DNA from: an uncultured Collinsella sp.
Lineage (GTDB): Bacteria; Actinomycetota; Coriobacteriia; Coriobacteriales; Coriobacteriaceae
DNA length: 17,603 bases
Direction: 5' to 3'
Assembly: GCA_900755005.1 (NCBI GenBank)
Contig: CAAEEX010000052.1
Coordinates: 1 to 17,603, forward strand
Shown in pieces: positions 1 through 8,100 of the stretch; position 1 is the first letter of the stretch; every line of letters begins with the position of its first letter. Under the pieces are notes generated by a model. That model had not been told where the DNA came from, ran no database searches, and saw only the letters and a list, made by a program, of their open reading frames with translations. Position numbers and translations under genes: made by a program.

Positions 1-2
1 AC

Positions 3-197
3 ATCGCCGCTATGGTCGCCCACATGATCTTCTCGTTTTTCGGCATGAATGCCATCCTGTGGGGCACCGCCAAGGCCGCGCTTAAAGCTGCCGAGCTGGA
101 GGCAAAGCTCGCCGCCATGGATCCCGAGAAAGCGGCCAAGGTCCGCGCGGCGCTTGCCGCCAAGGCCGCCCGCGACAAGCAGAAAAAGGAGGCGTAG
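3..197 (+). CDS. C-terminal end of an unidentified hydrogenase-operon subunit (5' partial)
   Basis: The reading frame is open from the first bases of the window to the stop at 195-197, so this is the tail of a gene starting upstream. The visible 64 residues begin with a hydrophobic stretch (roughly the first 20 residues, with HMIFSFFGMNAILWG) and end in an Ala/Lys/Glu-rich, probably helical, charged tail (EAKLAAMDPEKAAKVRAALA...KKEA). Only 5 bases separate its stop from the next start, and the AAAGGAGG ribosome site of the next gene lies inside its last codons, so it is translated as part of the same operon. In Ech-type operons the gene before the large subunit is usually the NuoC-like subunit (EchD), but I see no NuoC motif in this tail and cannot assign it. 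Position in the operon is the only argument for it being a hydrogenase subunit. Confidence 0.6.
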   Translation: MAAMVAHMIFSFFGMNAILWGTAKAALKAAELEAKLAAMDPEKAAKVRAALAAKAARDKQKKEA

Positions 198-202
198 GGT
201 CC

Positions 203-1291
203 ATGGCACATCGCTCCGTTATTCCGTTTGGCCCGCAGCATCCGGTGCTGCCCGAGCCACTCCACCTGGATCTGGTGCTCGAGGACGATCGCGTGATCGA
301 GGCAATTCCGCAGATCGGTTTTGTGCACCGCGGGCTCGAGAAGCTCACCGAAAAGCGCGATATGCATCAGTTTGGCTACATCGCCGAACGCATCTGCGGC
401 ATCTGCGCCGTGGGTCACAGCTGCGGCTATGCCACAGCTTGCGAGCGTATGCTCGACATCGAGGTGCCCGGCCGCGTGCAGTACATCCGCACCATTTTGC
501 ATGAGCTTTCGCGCATCCACTCGCATTTGCTGTGGCTGGGTCTGCTCGCCGATGCCTTTGGCTTTGAGGCGCTGTTCTATCGTTCGTGGACCCTGCGCGA
601 GCAGATTCTCAAGATTTTTGAGAGCACTTGCGGTGGCCGCGTGATCCTGTCGATCAATGAGATCGGCGGCCTTAAGCACGACATCGAGGACTCCGAGCTG
701 GCGGGCATTGTTCAGACGCTCGATGCCATGCGCCCCGACTACGAGGCTCTGGTGCATACGTTTTTGGATGATGCCAGCTGCGGCGAGCGCCTGCATGGTG
801 TGGGTGTGATTAGCAAGAAGGACGCGCTGGAGCTTTCGATGGTCGGTCCGTTCGGTCGTGCCTCGGGCGTGGATTACGACGTGCGTATGTTCGGCGACGG
901 TGCCTATGCGGACTTGGCAGCGTTTGAGCCCATCGTGGCGACCGACGGCGACTGCTATGCCCGCTGCCAGGTGCGTTGCGCCGAGGTCACGCAGGCCATG
1001 GACATTATCAGGGAGCTTGTGGGCAAGATTCCGCACGACGGTATCGGCGAGCGCACCAAGCTCACGCCGGCCGACGGTGCGCGCGGCGAGGTTGTGATTG
1101 AGCAACCGCGCGGCGAAGCGTATTACTATGTGCGCGGCAACGGCACCAAGAACCTGGACCGTTTCCGCGTGCGCACGCCGACGTCGCAGAACTTGGCGGG
1201 TCTGACGCATGCGCTGCAGGGCGTGCTCATTGCCAATGTGCCCATGATTATCCTGACCATCGACCCCTGCATTAGCTGCACGGAAAGGTAG
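203..1291 (+). CDS. echE: Group 4 (Ech-type) [NiFe] hydrogenase large, catalytic subunit
   Basis: This is the Ni-Fe active-site subunit of a membrane-bound, H2-evolving hydrogenase related to complex I NuoD. It carries both cysteine pairs that hold the Ni-Fe centre: ERICGICAVGHS near the N terminus (C65, C68) and DPCISC at the C terminus (C356, C359). True NuoD proteins lack these, so this is a hydrogenase and not a complex I subunit. The length (362 aa) is that of EchE; it has no fused NuoC domain as in HycE. The conserved GFVHRGLEK segment (about 39-47) is present. The protein ends only three residues after the last cysteine (TER), so it has no C-terminal extension for a maturation protease. 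The start at 203 follows AAAGGAGG at 184-191. The ferredoxin-like partner begins 7 bases after the stop. Family assignment is firm; the exact subgroup (Ech, Coo or Hyc) is inferred from length and neighbours. Confidence 0.92.
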   Translation: MAHRSVIPFGPQHPVLPEPLHLDLVLEDDRVIEAIPQIGFVHRGLEKLTEKRDMHQFGYIAERICGICAVGHSCGYATACERMLDIEVPGRVQYIRTILHELSRIHSHLLWLGLLADAFGFEALFYRSWTLREQILKIFESTCGGRVILSINEIGGLKHDIEDSELAGIVQTLDAMRPDYEALVHTFLDDASCGERLHGVGVISKKDALELSMVGPFGRASGVDYDVRMFGDGAYADLAAFEPIVATDGDCYARCQVRCAEVTQAMDIIRELVGKIPHDGIGERTKLTPADGARGEVVIEQPRGEAYYYVRGNGTKNLDRFRVRTPTSQNLAGLTHALQGVLIANVPMIILTIDPCISCTER

Positions 1292-1298
1292 GCGCGGC

Positions 1299-1640
1299 AT
1301 GAGTTTGCTGACATTTGCCAAGACGGCCTTGGGCTCTATGGTCAAGCAGCCGGTAACGGTGTGCTATCCGCAGGAGAAGCTCGCGGCACCCGAGCGCTTG
1401 CGCGGGCATATCGTCAACGACATGGACGTGTGTATCTGCTGCGGCATGTGTGCGCGTCGCTGTCCGGCGGGCGCGCTCGCGGTCGATCGCAAGGGTGGAA
1501 CGTGGTCGATCGACCCGTATGCCTGTGTGGTGTGCGGTGAGTGCATCGAGAGCTGCCCCAAGCACTGCCTGACTATGGACACCGCCCGCACCCCAGTCGC
1601 AGCGGACAAGACCCCCACGGTAGAAACCAAGCCGGAGTAG
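1299..1640 (+). CDS. echF: Hydrogenase 2x[4Fe-4S] ferredoxin-type subunit
   Basis: A 113-residue iron-sulfur protein of the NuoI/HycF/EchF kind, which passes electrons from reduced ferredoxin toward the catalytic subunits of the hydrogenase. Two classical CxxCxxCxxxCP motifs are visible: C45-C48-C51-C55 (DVCICCGMCARRCP) and C76-C79-C82-C86 (YACVVCGECIESCP). Extra cysteines occur at 47 and 90. The N-terminal 30 residues fit the amphipathic N-terminal segment of this family, and the last 20 residues are a Pro/Thr/Lys-rich tail with no motif. The gene starts 7 bases after the large subunit, with a GGAAAGG ribosome site overlapping the end of that gene, and is followed by a strong hairpin, so it is the last gene of the operon. 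The gene order large subunit then ferredoxin is that of echE-echF. Confidence 0.9.
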   Translation: MSLLTFAKTALGSMVKQPVTVCYPQEKLAAPERLRGHIVNDMDVCICCGMCARRCPAGALAVDRKGGTWSIDPYACVVCGECIESCPKHCLTMDTARTPVAADKTPTVETKPE

Positions 1641-1661
1641 CGCCGGAATAGAGCTGGGATA

Positions 1662-1695
1662 GGGGCCGGTGGGGCAAAAATGCCCCACCGGCCCC
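1662..1695. terminator. Perfect 15-bp hairpin ending the hydrogenase operon
   Basis: GGGGCCGGTGGGGCA (1662-1676) and TGCCCCACCGGCCCC (1681-1695) are exact reverse complements around an AAAA loop. The hairpin lies 21 bases after the stop of the ferredoxin gene. There is no run of T after it, so it is not a textbook intrinsic terminator; it may act through stem strength alone or protect the 3' end of the mRNA. Confidence 0.7.
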
Positions 1696-1726
1696 GCGCT
1701 TAAACGCGCGGTTGTGCCGTCGCGAA

Positions 1727-1880
1727 CAAAACTATGTCGGTTTACGGGGCTGGATAGCGAACCTCCGATCATACCGAAAATCGCAAAAACAAAACCGCAG
1801 GTAGATCGCTTGCTGTTTTTCAAAAATAGGGGGTATGGATGAGGTCTCCGAGCTTAGCCCCGTAATCCGGCATAGTTTTG
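1727..1880. repeat. Inverted-repeat element, copy A (154 bp)
   Basis: The 24-base ends at 1727-1750 and 1857-1880 are reverse complements at 22 of 24 positions. The interior carries AAAACCGCAGGTAGA (around 1791-1805), flanked by a further weak inner stem, ATACC near 1771 pairing with GGTAT near 1832 and AAAACCGCAG with CTTGCTGTTTT. The whole element can fold into one long hairpin. Copy C at 9787-9940 has the same length, the same ends and the same orientation, and the similarity continues about 25 bases past the right end (AAATGGC, then ATCGGT and CAGCC). There is no transposase or plausible protein in it. It could be a MITE-like element or a structured RNA or DNA element. Confidence 0.8.
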
Positions 1881-1916
1881 AAATGGCGCCATATCGGTGA
1901 CAGCCCTTGAGCCCCC

Positions 1917-1944
1917 GGGGACGGAGGAAAACGGATCATTTTGG
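1917..1944. repeat. 28-bp dispersed repeat, copy 1
   Basis: A 28-base sequence beginning GGGGACGGAGGAAAACGGAT is found without mismatch at 9717-9744, exactly 7800 bases downstream and in the same orientation. Each copy follows one of the inverted-repeat elements (A here, B downstream). Its GGGGAC head resembles the head of the repeats at 15305-15452. Function unknown; it may be a REP-like sequence. Confidence 0.75.
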
Positions 1945-1986
1945 CCCGATGGCTCTGAGTCGCACCTATTTTCCTGCGAAAACGCC

Positions 1987-2116
1987 GTGTCTCAACTTTG
2001 GTGAGACATTTGTCTCACGCCCAAAACAGAATCTGGAACATGTGTCACCTGCCCAAATTGTGTCTCATTTCGTAACTTTAGGCTGTTGCAAGGTCTGAGA
2101 CCGCGAGAAGGGAGAC
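1987..2116. promoter_or_regulatory. Cluster of GTCTC/GAGAC sites in front of the adhesin gene
   Basis: The 130 bases before the adhesin start contain six GTCTC or GAGAC cores: 1989-1993, 2003-2007, 2012-2016, 2062-2066, 2097-2101 and 2112-2116. GTGAGACATTTGTCTCAC (2001-2018) is a perfect dyad of 8-bp arms with a 2-base centre, TGTCTCA at 1988-1994 pairs with TGAGACA at 2002-2008, and GGTCTGAGACC (2092-2102) is another perfect palindrome. This looks like an operator region for a dimeric regulator. I see no convincing -35/-10 pair; TTGTGT (2058-2063) and TAGGCT (2079-2084) are a weak candidate with 15-base spacing. Confidence 0.4.
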
Positions 2117-2119
2117 GCG

Positions 2120-5100
2120 ATGAGTAAGTATACGAGGGGTCTCTTGGCGGTGATACTGGCCGTAGTGCTGGTATTGCCAGCCGCAGCATTCGCCATGCTG
2201 CCCGAGGCCAACGCCAGGTCCAGTACCGGTATGGATGGACCGGAGGCGACAAAGATAGTCGATCACGAAACCAGCAACCATTGGAAGTTCTGGGCGGGCG
2301 GCTATGACGGCAGCAAAGTCACGACGCAAAACGTCGGCCGAATTTGGACGGATAAGACGGTCCAGGCAATCGATGACGGGAAATCGGACTTTTTGACCAC
2401 GCTTTCGGCGATGTCTTCGACATCCGATACAACGTCGCTGGTTTCCAAGCCGCTCGACATCGTGATGGTGCTGGATGCCTCTGGCTCGATGGATGGTGAG
2501 ATGGGTGGTGGAGGTTCGACCAAGCGTATCGATGCGCTCAAGAATGCTGCCAACCACTTTATCGATACCATTGCCGAGCAAAACAAGAATGTTAAGGACG
2601 CGAGCAAGCAGCACCAGGTTGCCATCGTAAAGTTTGCGGGCAAGTCGACCAGTATCGTTGGCAACAATTTATACACCTCCGGTGGCCATGACTATAACTA
2701 CTCTCAGACAATGCAAGAGTTGACGGCGTGCTCGGGTGATGGCGCAAAGAGCCTCAAGAAAACAATCAATTCCATTGACCCTGCTGGTGCTACTCGTGCC
2801 GATAACGGCATGGCACTGGCCGAGGGAATTGCTTCCAAACGCGAAGATGCCCAGAAGATCGTTGTGTTCTTTACGGACGGCACGCCCACAGACTTCCGTG
2901 ACTTCAGCTCTACTGTTGCCGACAATGCCATAGCTGCCGCCAAGGGCATGAAGGATAAAGGCGCTACCGTCTACACCATCGGCATCTTTGACGGTGCGGA
3001 TCCCAGTGCCGATCCTACGAGCTACAAGACAAGCGATGAAAATAAATTCATGCACGCCATGTCGAGCAACTATCCCAAGGCGACTTCGTATACGAGCGGA
3101 AAGCTGGACGATCGCGTTGCCGGTGCTACTTATTACAAGTCTGCAGCCAACGCTGCAGAGCTAGATCAAGTCTTCGCAGACATCTCGAGTGCCATTACGT
3201 CGGGTAAGGGTTTCCCGACCAAGATCGAGGGCAACAATCCCAACGGCTCCGGTTACATCACATTCGAGGACGAGCTGGGTGCCTTCATGCAGGTCGACGG
3301 GTTTACCGGTGCCGAGTACAACGGCAAGACCTATGGCGCCGCCACCAAGTCGACCGATGGCAATATCGATACCTATACGTTTGATGGCGAGCTTGCTCAC
3401 CTGGTGATCACGGTCGACCGTACGGACGAGAAAAACCCTCAGCGCGGTGACACCGTGACGGTCAAGGTTCCCGCATCGCTCATTCCGCTGCGCCGTTTTA
3501 CCGTTGACGAGTCTGCGGGCACGTTTGTGGTTGACTCCACGGATGCCATCTCGCCTATCCGCGTTGCGTATGCATCGAGCGTAAAGGCTATTGCACGCAA
3601 AAACCTGTTTACTCCCAATAACGTACCGGGACTGCAGGATTACATCAATGAGCACAAGGACGCCGATTCCAATACCGTTAGCTTCTGCGCCAACAAGTGG
3701 ACCGGCGACGATGCGGGCGATACGGTCGCAAGCTTTGAGCCTGCTGCTACGAACAGCTACTATTACTTCCAAAAGCTAACGCCCGTCTACACAGACGCGG
3801 CTTGCACCAAGCTCGCAACGGAAAAGCCTTCGGGCTCTAAGACCTATTGGTACAAAGATGAGTTTATGGCGCAGAACTCGTCGGGCGCGCCGTACGATGA
3901 TTCCGTTTCGATCCCGGTTAAGGGAAGCGAGCTCGAAAACTTTGAAGGTGCTTTGGTAAAGGATGGCGATCACTGGTCGATTAAGGCTGGCACCGCGCGC
4001 CTCGCCTTTATCAACCAGCTTCACACCACCAAGGAGCGTGTGGGCGGAAACCCGACGGACACCGCACGCGACGTGATCAATCCCCAGTGGAACAACACGA
4101 AGGTTGTTTCTGGTGCGACGAAGGTCAATGTCTACCTGGGCAATAACGGCAAGATTAGCTTTACGCTCAATACCACGCCGACAACGTTGACAACTGCCGA
4201 CTTTGGCCTGACCAAGGTGCTCGAGGGCCGCGACTGGACGGATGAGGACAAGTTTGAGTTTGGCCTGACGTCCGAGGACAACGCCCCGATGCCCAGGTCC
4301 ACGACTGCGTTTGCAACCAAGGGCCATGCGGACATTAGCTTCGGCGAGATTGCCTATGACAAGCTGGGCACGTATGTCTACAAGGTTAGCGAGAAGCATG
4401 CCGGGACCACGGTCGACGGCATCGCCTACAGCAAGAACGTTGCAGAGTTCACCGTAACGGTGAAGCCTAACGCAAAGGGCAAGCTCGAGGCTTCCGTGAA
4501 GAAGACCTCGGGCGAGGCCGAGTTCAAGAACACCTATACCGCCAATCCCGCTGAGTCGAGCGTCACCGATCAGATTACAGTTACCAAGGTCCTGACCGGC
4601 CATAAGCTCCAGGACAATGAGTTCTCCTTTGAGCTCGTTGAGGGTGAGGGCGAGGACGCGTCGGTTGTCGAAACCGTTAAGAATGATGCCAACGGCAACG
4701 TTGCGTTCAGCGCCATCAAGTACACCGAGATCGGTCAGCACATCTATACGCTGCGCGAGGTCAAGGGCAATGCCGGCGGCATCGCCTATGACAAAACCGT
4801 CTATACCGTCGTGACGACCATCGCCGACAATGGCAAGGGCCAGCTTGTGGCCACGCATAAGCTGAAGGGCGCCGAGGACGTCAAGAAGATTGAGTTCAAG
4901 AACTCCTACACCGTGACGCCCAAGAGCTCCAGCGTCACCGACCAGATCACCGCGACCAAGTCCCTGACCGGGCGCAAGCTTGCCGCCGGCGAGTTCTCCT
5001 TCGAGCTTGTCGAGGGCGACAAGGTCGTCGCCACCGGCACCAACGACGCCAGCGGTAACATCACGATGGGCACCGTCAAGTATGACAAGGCCGGAACGCA

Positions 5101-8100
5101 TACCTACACACTGCGCGAAGTCAACGGCGGAACCACCAGCAAGGGCATCGCCTACGACGGCAAGACTTACACCATCGTGACCACCATCACCGATGAGGGC
5201 GACGGCACGCTCAAGGCCGAGCATGTCCTGAAGGATGCCAAGGCTGCCGAGTTCAAGAATTCCTACAATCTGACCCCCACTGAGTCCAGCGTCACCGACC
5301 AGGTCAAGGCGACCAAGTTCCTGACCGGGCGCGCGCTTGCCGCCGGCGAGTTCTCCTTCGAGCTCGTCGAGGGCGACAAGGTCGTCGCCACCGGCAAGAA
5401 CGCCGCTGACGGCACGGTTGTCATGGACAAAATCACTTACGACAAGCCCGGCAAGCACACCTACACGCTGCGCGAGGTCAGGGGCAACGTCGGTGGTATC
5501 ACCTACGATGCCGCGACCTACACCATCGAGACTGTCGTCAAGGACAACGGCGACGGCACGCTCGGCGTAGAGCATAAGCTGAAGGGCGCCGACGAGGCGA
5601 AGTTTACCAACTCCTACGAGCCTGGCTCCAAGAGCTCCAGCGTCACCGACCAGATTACCGCGATCAAGTCCTTGGACGGCCGTGACCTCAAGGCCGGCGA
5701 GTTCCGTTTTGAGCTCGTCGAGGGCAATAACGTAGTCGCCACCGGCACCAACAATGCCGACGGCAAGATCGTGATGGATTCCGTCACCTACACCGCGGCT
5801 GGCGAGCACACCTACATGCTGCGCGAGACCAAGGCCGGCGCCACCGAAAACGGCATTACCTACAGCACCTCTGAGTACACTATCGTGACCATCGTCAAGG
5901 ACAACGGCGACGGCGCCCTTAGCGTGGAGCACAAGCTGCAGAACGCCGACGAGGCGATCTTCGAGAATACCTACACGGTGGCCCCCAAGAGCTCCAGTGT
6001 CACCGACCAGATCACCGCGACCAAGTTCCTGACCGGGCGCGACCTCAAGGAAGGCGAGTTCTCCTTCGAGCTCGTCGAGGGTAACGATGTCGTCGCCACC
6101 GGCAAGAACGACGCCCGCGGCAAGATCACGATGAGCCCCATCGAGTACACCGCTGCCGGCAAGCACACCTACACGCTGCGCGAGGTCCCGGGCGACGCCG
6201 GCAACGGCATCACCTACGACGGCAAGACCTACACCATCGAGACGACCGTCACCGACAACGGCAAGGGTGAGCTCGTGGTAAAGCATGAGCTGAATGGAGC
6301 CGACGAGGCGAAGTTCAACAACAGCTACAAGCCGAATCCTGGCGAGTTCAGTGTCACCGACCAGGTCACCGCGACCAAGTTCCTGACCGGGCGCGACCTC
6401 AAGGACGGCGAGTTCTCCTTCGAGCTCGTCGAGGGCGAGGGCGAGGACGCCAAGGTCGTCGCCACCGGCACCAACAATGCCGAAGGCAACATCACGATGA
6501 ACGCCGTGAAGTACACCGAGGCCGGCAAGCATACCTACACGCTGCGCGAGGTCAACGGCGGAACCACCAGCAAGGGCATCACGTACGGCGACGCCAAGTA
6601 CACCATCGAGACCACCATTACCGACAAGGGCGATGGCACGCTCAAGGCTGAGCATGTCCTGAAGGACGCCACGGCTGCGACCTTCAAGAACACCTACAGC
6701 GTGACCCCGCTCGACGCAGAGCTCGACTTTGATCTGAGTAAGGCTATCGACGGTCGCGACTGGACGGACTCCGACGAGTTCAGCTTTACCATCACCGCCG
6801 CCGAGGGCACCCCGCTGCCCGATCCTGCAACCGTGACCGTGAACAAGCACGATGCGAAGGATGGCATCGCTGCCGTCAAGTTCGGCAAGATCCGCTACAC
6901 GGCTGCCGGAACCTACACGTACGAGATCCGCGAGAACGCGGGTAACGCGGCCGGCATGGCGTATGACGGGCATGTCGCGACCGCCGAAGTGACCGTGACT
7001 GAGGACGGCGAGGGCAAGCTGACCGCCAATGTCACCAAGAAGGAAAACGGACGCTTCACCAACACGTACCGCACTGAGCTTAACTACACCGCGGCCGGCG
7101 GCCTCAAGCTCAGCAAGAGCCTCTCCGGACGTCCTATGACTGAGGGTCAGTTCACGTTTACCGTGACGCCTGCCGACGAGGCCTCGGCCAACGCGCTTGG
7201 CCTGCTGCCCGGAGCCAACAACTTCAAGTCCCCTGCGACGGCAGAGGCAACGGTCGGCCTGATCGACATCCTGGCTGGCCATGAGGTCAAGTTTACGCAG
7301 GCTGACGCCGGCAAGACCTTCACGTACACCGTAGCCGAGAAGAATGACGGCAAGCCCGGTTATACCTACGACGACGCCGTGCGTACCGTGACGATCGCCG
7401 TCGCCGATGACGGTGCCGGTACGCTTACCGCCACGACGACCGTCTCCGGCGGTCCCGAGGGCACGCATGAGACGGTCCACAAGAGTGGCGAGAACAAGGT
7501 CGAGAATGCCCTGGTGCCGTTCCACAACAGTTACAGCGCTACGACCAACACGCCTGGCGGCACCGCCGCTCAGGTCGTTGCCACCAAGACTCTGACCGGC
7601 CGCCCGATGGCCGACGGCGAGTTCTGGTTCGGCATCGCCTATCAGGGTGAGCTTGTGGCATACGAAAACCTCAAGCCCAATATCGGCGGGCACGTGAGCT
7701 TTGATACGCTGCACTACGACACTAAGATGCTTGCTAATCTTGAGGCTGCTGGGCTTGCTTATCGTACCGATAAGGACGGTAAGCTTGCCTGGACCATTAA
7801 CTACACGGCCTACGAAGATTTATTCGGGCTGCCGAATGGCGTTTCCGCTACAACGTGGAGCTTTGGCTTTAAGGTTATCGTCGTCGACAACGGTGACGGT
7901 ACCCTGACGGCAACGGTCGACTACGGCGGCGTCGAGCCCTTGTTCGAGAACGTCTACGGCGCCGAAGCCGTCGATGCCGCGCTCACCGGCACTAAGAAGC
8001 TCCAAGCTGCCGAGGGCCTGACCCCGGCTGACATTACGGGCAAGTTCACCTTTACCGTGACCGCCGACGAGGCTAGTGCCCCGATGCCCGAGCGCACGAC

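Noticed and set aside
203..1291. Large subunit as complex I NuoD
   Set aside because: Both Ni-ligand cysteine pairs (C65/C68 and C356/C359) are present, which NuoD lacks.
1727..1880. Element A as a CRISPR repeat or attachment site
   Set aside because: There are only isolated copies without regular spacers, no cas gene, and no integrase or tRNA gene next to any copy.
3776..7714. Open frame of 1312 codons on the - strand opposite the adhesin repeats
   Set aside because: It is the antisense of the repetitive, GC-biased isopeptide-domain coding sequence. Its internal repetition mirrors the sense repeats, it has no recognisable domain and no ribosome site, and the sense frame has a complete signal peptide, domain and anchor order.
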